Assembly: GCF_003286085.1 (NCBI RefSeq)
Contig: NW_020825289.1
Location: 14,632,001 to 14,696,000, forward strand
Origin: Drosophila persimilis
Lineage: Eukaryota; Arthropoda; Insecta; Diptera; Drosophilidae
DNA: 64,000 nucleotides
Direction of reading: 5' to 3'
Part shown: piece after piece, positions 25,901 to 37,542 of the stretch
Layout of the letters: each line of letters starts with the position of its first letter
Numbering within the stretch: the first letter of the stretch is position 1
The notes under the pieces: generated by a model
What the model was told of the DNA's origin: nothing
The model's database searches: none
What the model saw: only the letters and a program-made list of their open reading frames with translations
Position numbers and translations under genes: made by a program

Positions 25901-28400
25901 CTGGCCAGAGAGCCCCGGGAGTACGGGACGCGACGCGGTCCCGTTCCGCTGGCGATGTCTAGCTCGAGTAGCCACATACAGCCGAACGGTCATGCGTACG
26001 GTGCGCATGCTGCTGCTCATTATGGCCATCATTTGGGTGCGTCTCCTGCTGTCAGCTCAGCGAGCTCGCTCTGCTCATCGTCAGAGATGAACCTATCGCA
26101 GGAGCTGCAAAACCATCCGCTCTTCAAGACGCCGGCCGTGGATCGCAGTGTAAGTAGTTTGGTGCGGGCGTACGAGAGTCGGCTGCAGCAGCAGCAGCTC
26201 CAATAGCTGCCTGACGTGCAGCTAATTCTAGTGTGGTTCGTTCACCCGCTTGCCCTGCCCCTCAGCTAACTCGACTCCATGCGTGTCGTCCGTCACTCAT
26301 CTCGATGTACTGTGAAATTTATGTTATTCTCATGCTCTTCTTGTTTTTGTTTCCGTGTTTGTGTCGTGTCTGTGTCCACTGTCTGTCGCTGTCGCTTCAT
26401 GTCTTTCACAAACATACAAACACTTAAACCACAACCGAACACATGCACTTGCCACATCACTACATCAACGAATCGACAAAACCATTATCGCATCGCCATT
26501 GACCCACACAGCTTAAGCCAAGCGCAGAGCACCACACCACACGCACTCAGCGAGGAGGAGCGCCGCCGGCTCGCCCACCGCCTCCGCAGTCCACGCTGCA
26601 GACCACGCTATCCACGCCAGCGTCCGCCTTTTACTACAATCATCCGTATGCCACGCATCAGCACGTGGAGACAAAGCCGCCGCGGCACACCTCCACGCCG
26701 AGCAAGCCACGTCAGCCACTTCCCACTACGGACTGCAGCTTTGATAGTCCACCGGATGTACAGTCGCCCCCCATTCCGCCGCGGAGATCCAATGCTGTGG
26801 CCGCAACAGCGGCAGCCGTCAGTGCGGAGATCAGCAAGCTGGAGCGTAACTGCTGGCAGGACGAGCCAGAACCAAACGATTCCGTACGCAACTCAAACAC
26901 ATCTTCAACGTCGACGTCGTCTTCCTGCTCCTCCGGCGCCTCCTTCGTGACGGCCGCCTCAACGTTCTCGCACCTGAATGTCTCCGACCCGCCCATTCCG
27001 ACACCAAGGGCCAAGAGAGAGGTACACCAGCTGCGACGTTAACTTACTAAGAAGCCCATCCTGGTTGTGGTCCCCCTACCATCTCACACTAACACACACA
27101 TGCCGTGCCCCCCTCCCCTCATGTAGAGACTGACTCCTCCTCGGCCTACTCCTCACATGCCTCATTTGGCCAACGTAGCTAACTCCTTTCAGTTTCAATT
27201 TCGTTCATCTGTTGCTCCAGAGAAAGTAGAATTCATTTGAAAGTACTACATATAATCATTTAACGAAATAATAATCTCATAAAGAGAGTAGTAGACTCCA
27301 TAAAAGAGAAGTATGTGTATGTATATCCATGATCACCACTAACAATCATAGCAAGTTATAAAGTAATGATGGTAATCCTCCCATAAAGTATATATTACGA
27401 TATGTCCGTCTGTCCGTCCTGTCTTAGAGACAACAATGACTCCTATGATATCAGACTGATTCCATTATGTTTCAAAAAATTTCCTATAGCCATGAAGAGA
27501 ACTATTTCCCGTGGTTGACTCCCTGCCATGAGGTCGCTTGCTCTGTTCCTCGTCTAGTGGCCCCCCTGGCGGAGTGAGCGAGATATAACGGAATTGGTAT
27601 CACAACCTCTCGACTTTTTTGTGTAAATCCGTATTGTCTTTTGCAGTCTTTTTTTTAACTTTTAGGGATATGTACGCGTTCTATGTGTTCTTCTCTATTG
27701 CGTATCCTTATTAATTCTTATTTCTAATCTACTGCACTGCATAATATATTTAATCGTAGATGCTTGTAACTGGTAGAAAGTAGTATTCAAGTGGTTGAAA
27801 GCCCAATTAAAACCGAAACATAGAAAACATCTTCACACCCTTGGCTTTAACCGTATTTTAACCAACCCCAACCTGTCTGTGCCTCCCTTCCCGCAGCAGT
27901 CCCAGCAGCAGCACCATCAGACGCTGGAGGACAGCATGAACGATCTGATATCGCTGGACGATAGCAACAACACCAGCTTCGATCTGGAGGACTTTGATCC
28001 GTTAAACCAGAATGCACGGCCACTTCCTCCGCTGAGCAAAGTCTTCAGTAAGAAATCCTGTACGCTTCCAGCGGGCGTCAACAGCAGCATGGTAACCACA
28101 GCGGCGCCGGGCAACAGCGTCAGCAACCCACTCTATCCGTATTTCGCCCCCAAGCACATGGCTACTGTTGCCGCGGTGACCGGAGGTCGAGCCCCACCGT
28201 TGCCGCCGCAAATCCAGCGCAGCACCATTGCTGCCAGGCCGGACGATGACTTTGAGCTGCTGCGCAAATACGGGCTGGATCAGTTCACGTTGAATGCCAC
28301 GGCAGCGGAAAAGCAGCAGCACCAACAGCAAAAGCCGGCTATAACAACGGCAGGGAGTGCGGCTGGGAAGGGCATGAACAACTGGACGACGTTCGACTAG
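19970..28400 (+). CDS. CG18659: DENN-domain Rab35 exchange factor (connecdenn/DENND1 type)
   Basis: Core exons are 19970-19986, 20193-20387, 22657-22927, 22997-23050, 23114-23374 and 23438-23893, all in phase. They encode a tripartite DENN module: uDENN from KNDVKKLFEFWCEIKP, cDENN with AMLAERRIIFTSRHLDRLSS and IFIPVLPWEFKDYLGAPMPY, then dDENN. A long disordered tail follows in exons 25592-26149, 26512-27021 and 27897-28400, with proline-rich stretches and possible clathrin/AP-2 motifs near the end (DLISLDD, FDLEDFDPL). DENND1 proteins load GTP on Rab35 at clathrin-coated membranes. A 33-nt in-frame exon may lie at 25446-25478. Exons ending at 23893, 26149 and 27021 can each be read through to a nearby stop, and 24179 onward offers another possible terminal exon, so shorter isoforms are likely. 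Confidence 0.9.
20388..22656 (+). other. Intron of the DENND1 gene
   Basis: No nested gene was supported in this 2.3 kb intron. Open frames here have poor codon use and no splice partners. The sequence is AT-rich with few repeats. Confidence 0.5.
24179..24256 (+). other. CG18659: Possible alternative terminal exon of the DENND1 gene
   Basis: The acceptor TATTTCGCAG precedes an in-phase reading of 25 codons (YYLGKRSVSQVFAKNLYTIQ and on) to a TAG. Joined to the exon ending at 23893 it would give a short isoform with the DENN module and no clathrin-binding tail. Support is only an acceptor with a good pyrimidine tract and correct phase. Confidence 0.3.
25446..25478 (+). other. CG18659: Candidate 33-nt micro-exon of the DENND1 gene
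   Basis: A pyrimidine-rich tract (including repeated TTTCG) ends in CCGTCAG, followed by 33 nt encoding TNPAVKSAVKS, then the donor GTGAGT. Inserted between the exon ending VKDK and the exon starting VKDGSRG, it keeps the frame. This is inferred from signals only. Confidence 0.4.
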
Positions 28401-28869
28401 AGGGTATCCGCATCCCGCTAGAGAGACATACCAAAATAAGTGTGATTCATTCAAATGTGTTGTAAATAGATAGAGATATGCGGAAGTCAGGATGGGATCA
28501 CGATTAATTGGGGACCGATGACCGACAACAGCAAATTAACTCGAATTAAGTATTGTAGTCAAGCTATCCTATCTTCAGTGGCCCGTTCGGTTCGTTCTTT
28601 CAGATCAGATCAAAGTAAATAAGTTTGTGTAAATAATTGCTCAGTGGCGTGGCATATTGTATTTAGTAAGTTGCATGAAACGGAAACTCTCCGAAAACTA
28701 CGAATTGTATATTTGACTTCCAAAAATCAAAAGACAGACATAAACTATTGTATTGTAGCAAGGATTTAAAAATATAAAAATATAATAGTATCAACAATAA
28801 ATTCTAGTTCAACAATGTACAACAAACAAGTTATTTGATTGGATCCCATCCCCATTCCTCTTGGAGGTT

Positions 28870-29677
28870 TTACTTTGTCTTGTTCTCGGCCATGCAGCTT
28901 CTTATCCGTGCATTCAGAGCCTCTGCTCCTTTAAGATTCATCTCATTGTCGGGTATCAATAGGTTCATGCGCTTGAGCCATGCAGTAATCTGGGGATAAC
29001 GATCCGGATCAGGCGGTATAAGCAATTCCAATGTCACGAGAGTTGTATGAATCGAAACATCCGCTAAGCTCAGATCGTTGCCTGCTGCAAAGTTTCCCTT
29101 CAACAGAAAGTGCTCGAGGTCTGCGTAGGCATTGTGGCAGAGAGTCAGTGACCTCTGGTTGAGCTCCGCCTCGCCGCCGTAAATGTTGCGTGCCACAATG
29201 TCCTTGATAACCTGGAATAGCACACCGTTCTCGTAGTGCAAACGATGATCGACATGCGCCCGTTTCTTTAGATCCTTCGGATACAGCTGGTCGTCCTTGG
29301 CATATTTCCCCACCATGAAGCATATAATGGCATGGCTGTCTACATAAACCTCACCGTCGGTGTCCACAAATACCGGAATCTGATGCTGGGGATTGAGCTG
29401 CGGGAAGAGTGTGGAGTGTGAAAGCCGCTCAAAAACGGGGAAAGCTAGAGCCAGTTTGTGTATATAGTACCTTTAAAAACTCCTCGCTGCAATGCTCTTT
29501 CTTGGAAAAATCCACAGGCCTGTTTTCAAAGAGAAAACCTACATATTTTTGTAGATATCGATGAAGTGCGGGGACGACTTACTTGAGCTCCAGGTCCAAG
29601 CCAATTAGCTTTGCAGTAATTATGCAAGCTCTGGCTGGAGGGCTGAACAGAGCGTAGTACAGAGTTGGCCTTGACAT
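28870..29677 (-). CDS. GstE13: Epsilon-class glutathione S-transferase
   Basis: Exons 29677-29583, 29519-29471 and 29397-28870 give 223 residues, normal for an insect GST. The N-terminus MSRPTLYYALFSPPARA carries the epsilon/delta-type catalytic serine (S12). The thioredoxin-like domain continues LNPQHQIPVFVD and VYVDSHAIICFMVGKYA (glutathione-binding DSHAI). The all-alpha C-terminal domain includes AGNDLSLADVSIHTTLVTLE, the conserved folding motif. It is a soluble conjugating enzyme for electrophiles. The orthologue call rests on residue-level resemblance to GstE13 and on its position beside Su(var)2-10 and the DENND1 gene. The two short first introns (63 and 73 bp) fit the frame only with the acceptor ending AAACAG. 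Confidence 0.93.
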
Positions 29678-30454
29678 TTTGTAATATGCTAAAACACTAC
29701 TGTTGTGTTGCTTTGAGCGAACAAAAATTAGTTGTTTACTTAAGTGAGTAACTGATACTTCCAAACTGTTATTTTTTGCTCACTTGTTCTTTTATGTTCA
29801 CTAGTTCATAATTGCTCAATTGCTCTTTTTTGTTTACCAGTTCATTTTTGCTAGTTCATTCTCTACTGACTTTTTGCGCAATTTTGCTCCTCAAACGGCA
29901 TTTTGCGTTCAGACAGTTGTTGCTCATATTTGCGTTTACTTCACACTTTTTGTATTACCGGCAAAGCTGTTTAGCTCTTTTAAAAATTCGGTATGTCGCT
30001 AATTCGAAAGTATAGTGCAATTTGAAATCATTTCGAGGAAGTTGGACGCCCAGAAGCCAAGTGCAAGAATGTTTACCCCACGCCGTCAAAACGCGTTTAC
30101 AGGGTTACAACAACAGGTACAGACCTGAGAACCTGTAGGTGCGAGAATTGAGTTGGGGTGGCAACTCTGAAAAACAGCTGTTCGAGCGGCAATTTCAAAA
30201 CTACCAAGCTATAGGTAAAACAGAGGATGCGATATCAACTTTTATTTTTGCATTTATTACGTCTAGCTATTTATTTGGGAGTTGGTTTTTATCTTAATGA
30301 ATACTCTTACGAAATTGTACTTCACGGAATTTCAGACCCAATGTATAGGTACATATACATATATAATAGGGCAATTATAAATTCTTTGGGGTCTCTTAAC
30401 AACGAACAATGGATATAGGAATCTTACAAACGGGCGGCGCACGCTGTGCTAATG
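29678..30454. other. Spacer between GstE13 and the distal 3' end of Su(var)2-10
   Basis: AT-rich sequence with imperfect repeats of AGTTCAT/TTGCTC units at about 29795-29880 just upstream of GstE13. The GstE13 promoter must lie here, and the 3' UTR of the most distal Su(var)2-10 isoform ends here. No other gene is visible. Confidence 0.4.
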
Positions 30455-30525
30455 TTAGGGCGAATCTAAAAGATCAATAACAGAATCCTCTTTGCTCTTG
30501 ACCGCAACCAATCCGCTTTTATCCT
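30455..30525 (-). other. Su(var)2-10: Alternative terminal coding exon of Su(var)2-10 (second SIM tail)
   Basis: Acceptor TTACTTGCAG followed by 71 nt in the phase required by the donor after 33777. It encodes a 23-residue tail that ends VIDLLDSP before TAA. VIDLL resembles a hydrophobic SUMO-interacting core followed by acidic/serine residues, like the C-terminal SIMs of vertebrate PIAS proteins. Confidence 0.65.
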
Positions 30526-33500
30526 CTGCAAGTAAAGAAAAAGTTTCGGATGTGCTCAATAAAAAACAAGATGATTCCAAATTATAAGTTCAATAAAAAC
30601 TAATAAAACAAAATGTCGCTTCCTCCGCTTAAAATAAGGCATATATTTACTCGTAAATGAACCGGACCGCCCCTCGTGCAAATAAAACAACATGGCCTTG
30701 TTTGGAATTTGTTTTTAATAATATAGTTAAAGTACACATCTTATTGTACATTGATTTCATGATGTTTGTTCGTTCAGATAATTAAGATCAAAACCTGGGG
30801 TAGGGCGGGTGTTTGTTTGGCATCCAATCAAAATCAAAGCAATTTTTATACTAAATTGGGATTCATTACAACTAAAGGCTTAAATAAAGGGCAACACACA
30901 TCATTAATAGGGTTAGGCCAGTGATTTGTGATACACTTATTTATTGTTATTGTTAATTTGAATTCCTACTTAGACCGAACTGTTTTGTTTAGTAGATATG
31001 GATGAGATGGTCCTCTGCGACAAACAGAATATAATCAGATGCTGCTGCTGCTAATGTACGTAAATATATAAAATAATTTAATTCAACTTCGCTCTGCTGC
31101 TGCACTGATTTGCGAACATAATAAAAGAACCGAACCAAACGCACTTAGGGGGCGCATTAGCATTCGTCGACTCGACACTCTGTTCATATTATAGCTAAAA
31201 TAATAAACTTAACTAACTTAAATTTCTGCTTTCGGTTAGTGCATAGGAATACATACATACGTCCACATTGCATTGGTAGGACTTAAATATTAACATTTGA
31301 TTTATGTATTTATTAATGGTAGTGGTGCGTAGGGCTATTACATTTAGCGATCGGTCGGTCGATTCAAAAGGGAAAAATAAATAAATTACGATGCCTATTT
31401 TACTATAATTTCTAGAGGGATGCAGTTGAGAACCCCGGGGGATGGGATGATTAAAAAGTGCAGACGAGACAACCACAACCACACCTGACGCAGAAACAAC
31501 GAAAAACGGAACATGAACAGGATTGTTTTATACAACTCACGCAACACACACAAAAATTAAATCTCAATCGATATGCCATGAATTCGGTGTCAACGATTTG
31601 TCGAAAAATAGCCTCTGAGGTAAATAAAAAAATACTTTAAGTTGTCGCCAAATGAGATAAAGAATAGTGAGAGTGGAGGAAGTCAACGGAAAAAGAAAAG
31701 AGCAAATCGAACCAACTGTAATAACTGCAAATAATAGTCGAAAATCAAAATTCGTATGTGTGTGTGTGAGGGCGTGTCAAAATGAATGAGTGAGTGTGTG
31801 TGTGTGTGTGTATGTATGTCTGCGTTTCTATGGACCACCATTTTGGCTTTGCCCGGACGACGCTGACGCTGTGGCAGCAGCAGCAGCCGCAACTGCAGCC
31901 AGATCCAACAGTTGAAAGTGCTTTTGATCCGCCACCGCAGCAGCCAGGGATTCCAGTAGAGTGGCATGCACTGCTGATGCTGGCTGCTCGTGCTGCTGAT
32001 GTTGCTGCTGTTGATGGTGCAGTTGCAGCTGCAGTTGCTGTTCTAGATCTAACATTTGCTGCGACTCAGACGACTGATGTGCCATTATTTGCTGCTGGTC
32101 TGGGGATTCTACGCATCGGCAGCCGCATATATGTGCATAGGTAGGCAAACGATACCCGAAATGAGAGAGCAGCGGAGTGGAGAAAGAAGAGAGAGAAAGA
32201 GAGAAGAAAAGACAAGAAATGCACAGTTACTTCGATTAGTACAATTACATAATCATCATATCAACAACAATTTGACAAAACAAAACCAAAAAAGGATCGA
32301 CACAAAATAAAACCCTCAACTAACCCTGACGGTCGGATCTGCTAAGATAAATACAATTTTATTTGATGTCGATGGGGGTGGGGGTATAAATTGTATAAAT
32401 TACTTTCGGCGAGTGACAATAAATAACGTACAATACATAGTAAAAGAACAGAAAGTGACTAAATTAATCGAATATATATGGACTCTAGCTCATCAACCCA
32501 CGTTTGGATGCCTCAAACCGGAAGCACCATCCTTGCCGCCGACTGACCTCAGATTACGTTTACTGCAAGAGAGTGAGTGCACAGAAAAAGATTCATTTCG
32601 CAGACCTGACCTGACGTGACGCGACGTGACTCTCACGTTTATGCGACGCACATGCTTGACTTGATTATAATGAAATGAAATCACAGTCATGCGATCGCCT
32701 AAACGGAAGCTGAAGCTGAGCCTGAACCTACCGTGAGCGCAACCATTCCTGTAAATTGACACGTTTATATAGAGACGAACCCGAACTTCCAGCAACTACA
32801 ATATATTAAAATCAAATAAAATAAAAAAAAAAACAAAAATATGAAGACACCAAAAATGTAAGCATTTCGTCATGTTGGCGTCACATCTCTTAGCAGTTTA
32901 AATCTTCTACTATTTCTGGACATCCGTCCATGGACAGATTTGACCATACCCCAGATTTTGCCCACTGATACAGCTAGTGTGCGAAATCTGGGGTATGGTC
33001 CACTAGGTATTCGTTGTTGGCCATCAGGAGTGCGTGATGAACCGCACACAATGTTCAGCACGATGAGCATCGACACCCAGATCTGGACCAGCATCAGCTC
33101 CAGCCATGTTAGCAAGGGCACGGCCATCAGCAGGGAAGCCGCGTTTGGCACGAGCACCATGGCTTTGTTATTGAGGGCCGAAATGGTGATCAGATTGCCC
33201 GAGTGCATAATCGCACCGACGCCAACAATGCACTAGTTTTCCACTTGATGTTTGTCCATGGCTTAGAATTTTGAGTCTTTAAAATTAAAAGAAAAAACTC
33301 CTTTGTTTGCCTGTCACAAACTGAAGCGAAACACAAGGGATAAGTAAGCTCATAGAACAGGGGAAACTCACAGCCTACTTAACAAATGTTGGACGAAAAA
33401 GTTGACCCCAAAAAATGTCTTTAAATCGGGTTTAAAGGCTGTACTAATTCGAGAGATTTCAAAGTTGTTTCTTAGAGCTCTCTCTTAGTCTCTAGAGAAG

Positions 33501-36500
33501 GGTCTGTCTTCTGTCAGTTGAATTACAAATTTCCTAGCAAGATACAAGGGATTCCTACGATTCGATTAAATGTTCTATGTGGATGGATGTGTGACTGTGT
33601 GACTTAGGGGCTGTGTGCGAGTGGGTGGGGGGGTGGTGTGGTGTAAATGGATCCTTATATCTATTGTGGCTATACTCTAACAACAGCACTTTATAAATAT
33701 ATATATAAAGAATTCGTGGCTATACATGATTATTGGTTTTCTTATTGCGCTTATTGCAAAAATGGATCCAACATACCAGATTGTTGGGCCTGCTGTGCCG
33801 GGGTATAGGCACGTTGGCCGCCACCACCATTACCATTACCATTGGCAGTGGAACTAGCGGCGGCTTGCTTTGCAGGTGGACGACGCTTGGCCAGAGGCAT
33901 GTCGTCGTCGGAATCGCTTAACGTCAGATCAACCTGTCAGAGCAGATCAGAAAGCAAACGTATATTACAACAGAGACTCAGCAGAGTGGTAGATAAACTT
34001 ACAGTTTCACTGTTCGACGTTGACGTTGGCTGGTCATCCGGTGCCGGGGACAAATCACTCTTCACTGGCTTGGTATCGTCCGCGATCAGCTCTAAAAGAT
34101 GAGGTCAGGAGAGGGGAATGGTTAAGATCAGACAAGGTCAGGTAATTAGAATCTCAGTTTTCTCTTACCTATATCATCAGATATCACCTCAACCTTTTGA
34201 ACGGGTTTGGAGGGTGTATCCAAGATTTGAGCTTCGCTACGTAGGCCCGGGGTACTCCAGGAGCCATCTTGATGCAGTTGAATTTCGGTGTCGTCGCTCT
34301 TTAGCAGCGTTGAGTCCAGCACCTCCTGGAAATAACTGTTGGGAGTATCCAAAAATTAATATTTGATCAGTAACTTTTATTTCGTATATTGAAGATTGGA
34401 TATCCATCCATGGACATACCCATCGATAACCAAGTTATCATATATGGCCGGCTTATCGCACACCGGGCAGTTCCAGGTGGGCTTGCGCTCGTTCATTTGC
34501 AGGTAGAGATTGGCGTCGAAGCACTGCAAGTGCGAACACGTCGAAGCTCGGCACGGCAACAGCATCTTCATCTTTCCCAGCGGGCAGTTGAGCGATACCT
34601 TCAGCATTGTGGTGGCTATTTCACAGTCGGCATCTTCTGTTAACTTTTCCTTAACTGAAACGAAACGAAGATTGTGGTTAATTAATAATGTATTCAGGAT
34701 TATCCAGGCTATCCAAAATGTGATGTATGTATGCTTACTTAGGCCTCGAGTGTAATCTGCCGGCTTCACGCCCTTACTCTTCATCCGCACCAGCAGCTGT
34801 GCGGATGTGAGTTTCTTCACCAGATAAACCGCCAGGCAGTAGCTGCGCGTGTAGTCGGGACACCACTGAACCATTATGGTGTTGGTAACGGTTGGCGATA
34901 GCTTCACATTGGAGGTAACGTTCACGGGTCGTGGCGGACGTTTCGGCTCCACATTTGGTCGATTTGTTGGAATGACATTCTGTGTATCAGAATTGGATCA
35001 GATCACATGGCATTAGAATTGTGCAATTGGGTAGTAACTTGGGTCGCAATGATCCAATCCACACTTACAGGCAGCTGACACAATTTGTTGTTCACTTTGA
35101 CATTCACATTGGGGGGGAAGCAGTCCTCTTGGTCGCATGAAGTCTCCACCAGGCAGAAGCGCAGCTGAACTTGAATGGCATGCTCCACCTTCGAACTGTT
35201 GCGAATGTCGCGATTCGAGGCGATTTCGGTGGCCTGCTGGGGCGTTAATGTGAAGTAGAAAGGCACCTCTTGGACGCGCTGTGTGCTGCGGGGCACCAGC
35301 GTCGATGGCTTGATCAGTGTGCCGAGCACATCGTAGAAGGCAAGCTTTTTCAGTCTCACATCCGGGTGTATGGGTAGCTGGTTGCTGTGCGTATGCAGAA
35401 AGGGCAATACATTGGTTGGCATCTGTGAGGCCATCTGTGCGGCCATCTGTGCACCCGGCACCTGCCCTGATCCGCCACCCACCAGACCCACAGAATTCGG
35501 CTGCACCGAAGGGGGCATCTGCATGTGCGAGTACATTCTCGTTGGATCTATGTATTGCAGCGTGGCGTTTTGCTCTTGCACGGATTGAGCGTAAACTTCT
35601 TGAATCTTTGGGGCCAACAGCTCCAAATTGGTGCGCAGAAATGACAAAATTCTGCTTTGCAGATCGGATTTTCGTCCAGCGAAGGAAATGTTAAGGAACG
35701 ACAAGACTTTTTGCAGCTCTACGACTCGGAGCATCTGCACCATTTGCTCACATTCCTGCAAAGATAATGCAAAATATATCAAATTTGATCAAATGGCGGT
35801 TGCAAAAATGCGCGACTCCACTCTACACACCAAGCGCACTCACACCCACACACGCACACTCTTTAGTATATATATGTATGTATATCCGATGTATGTATGA
35901 GCATTTATGTACATAGACGTTTGTTCGCTTTCGTGTGTGTGTGTGTGTGTGGTTGAAAGGGCGTCCGGCATGGTCGTCTCGTATATTTAATTGGCTTCTT
36001 GGTCTTTAGTGTTTGGTCTTCATATTTCCTCGAATCCTCAGATTCAAACGTCTTTTTTGTCAGCCGTACAGACACAGGTATGCGTTGTCAGCCACTATGT
36101 ACATGGGAAAAATTGTGGCATGTCCCCGACAAACACATTACCTTGCTGGGCAAAAATGGCGTTCATAGAAAGCGCTTCATTTCACTAAACCGAGCAACTC
36201 CTATAATTAGTTGCCGTCAGACGGACCCGTTCTTGCAAACTACACTTGTCAAGATATTTGCTCTTTTCTGTTACTCGCTAATACAAACACCCGCACAGAA
36301 TTCTTTTGTCACAGCAATTTTGTTTTGTCCGCACGGTCTGAAATAATATGGCGGATGGCAGTGTTAAAAAATTCGTAATCCACTGAAACGGTTTACGTTT
36401 TCCTGCGCCAGGTGGCGCCACGATATTATTGGCTTGTGGTCACTCTGCTTATCAATCATCCATATTTATTGAAAATTGTTTTGGGGAATCTGGTGAATTA

Positions 36501-36646
36501 AACTTTCGGGGAAAACTAACCTTGTATTTGCCCGCATCAAAGGCGTTTATTGTTGTTGGTGCAGTCGACGAGGATTGGTGTCCGGTCGCTGGGGATGTTG
36601 CGGCATTTTCCGCCTGCGTGCGAGTCTGCGAGCGGGTCTTTCGCAT
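30455..36646 (-). CDS. Su(var)2-10: PIAS-type SUMO E3 ligase Su(var)2-10
   Basis: Shared exons are 36646-36521, 35755-35069, 34979-34739, 34654-34420, 34335-34169 and 34091-34003 (515 residues), then 33933 down. Domains in order: SAP DNA-binding helix pair (about 43-85), PINIT domain (about 145-310), SP-RING zinc finger (about 355-430: CPLGKMKMLLPCRASTCSHL, CPVCDK), and the SUMO-interacting motif VDLTLSDSDDD. Three ends are possible: read-through to a stop at 33751 (GMLDPFLQ, 575 residues), splicing from 33777 to 32108-31828 (Gln/Ala-rich tail, 660 residues), or splicing to 30525-30455 (tail ending DSVIDLLDSP, 590 residues). The enzyme attaches SUMO to chromatin proteins and acts in heterochromatin, piRNA-guided silencing and JAK/STAT control. 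Confidence 0.95.
30526..31827 (-). other. Intron/3' UTR of Su(var)2-10
   Basis: Very AT-rich. It should include the 3' UTR of the Gln-rich isoform directly below 31828. The strand-symmetric CT/GT runs near 31755-31812 are simple repeats. No other gene was supported. Confidence 0.5.
31828..32108 (-). other. Su(var)2-10: Alternative terminal coding exon of Su(var)2-10 (Gln/Ala-rich tail)
   Basis: Acceptor TGCGTAG at 32109-32111, phase matched to the donor after 33777. It encodes 93 residues beginning with a split Glu, then SPDQQQIMAHQSSESQQ, with poly-Gln/His and an Ala run, and stops at 31828. Adenosine- and glutamine-rich tails of this type are common in fly nuclear proteins. Confidence 0.7.
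32870..33270 (-). pseudogene. Decayed membrane-protein ORF inside the Su(var)2-10 3' intron
   Basis: On the minus strand, from an ATG at about 33261, the frame reads MDKHQVEN, then an in-frame TAG, then CIVGVGAIMHSGNLITISAL and a strongly hydrophobic stretch (LLMAVPLLTWLELMLVQIWV and following) with coding-like G/C third positions. After LNIV a one-base shift opens the frame AVHHALLMANNEYLVDHTPD and on to a stop. One early stop plus one frameshift in an otherwise coding-like tract of about 90 codons suggests a decayed gene copy with two membrane segments. I do not recognise the parent family. It could instead be a live gene with an unseen intron or a sequencing error. Confidence 0.45.
32942..33000. 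repeat. 59-nt near-perfect hairpin
   Basis: Arms 32942-32965 and 32977-33000 are complementary at 22 of 24 positions (GACCATACCCCAGATTT in the first arm) with an 11-nt loop TGATACAGCTA. It overlaps the 3' end of the decayed ORF, whose last codons form one arm. Confidence 0.85.
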
Positions 36647-37542
36647 TACTATTATTTTTGTCCCTCGATCAGACTACGTTGTCAACAAAACAGTTGCAAG
36701 CTCAAGAGCATTAGTCTAGGACACGCACAACACATAAATGTAAACACTATACCATTAATTTATTAATTAATTAATTAACAACAATGCTACATCAAAGTTT
36801 TAAGCGGCGTCGTCGCGACCAGTGTGACCGCGGATTTGTCGCGGTCCGACCCTCAAAAATATACCAAAAACGTCACAGTTTCAAAACTTACTTTCAATTA
36901 TTGTATTTGTACTGATTATTTGTATTCAAATTCCAACATAATCCTCGTTGTTGATATTCCTTGCTAGCTAGGATCCTCAGCTCTGAACAAATGATTTTAT
37001 CTAATTGCTGAAATCGTTTACAAGAAATAATGGAAAATACTCGAAAATAAGATCAAAGTCAAAGAATATGCAAGATGTGTGAGCTAGACGAGGTGTCTAA
37101 ATCAGTGCGACAGCGGATAAAATAGCCCTCTTATTTTTAAAATATACCACAAATATAAAGATGAAAAAACGACATTGACCACTTAAACAGGTAATTCCTC
37201 TTTCCCCACAAACAAAATGACCACGAAAATTCTTCAAGATTCATTATTTTCGTCGACAATGGGCTAATCGTTCTCTGCCCATAATCGGAAATAATATCCT
37301 CCCTTTTGATATTCGGTTCAATTTAGGAACCTCAGCACTGCACTCATAATTTTATTCGACTGATGATAGGCATTCGATACTATCGTCACGATCGTCGCCA
37401 GACCTCCGCGCCAAAGTGGAGTTTGATTTGTTTGATCCGAGGCATTTATTTAAATGTACAAATGAGGGTCTAACTATATAAATTTAGTACAAAATGGGCC
37501 CAAATAATTGGGTCCGACTTCACGTAAACGCTTTGCGTTAGC
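36647..37542. promoter_or_regulatory. Su(var)2-10 promoter and Phax 3' region
   Basis: A Motif 1 core-promoter element (CAGTGTGACCG, reverse of CGGTCACACTG) lies at 36830-36840, about 190 bp above the Su(var)2-10 start codon. Two diverged copies of a dispersed element follow (36830-36995 and 37103-37350), each with an AAATATACC motif (Motif 6 type). The last 100 bp are Phax 3' UTR. Confidence 0.5.

Noticed and set aside
32942..33000. Calling the hairpin a miRNA gene
   Set aside because: Arm pairing fits, but origin by local inverted duplication explains it and there is no evidence of processing or conservation.
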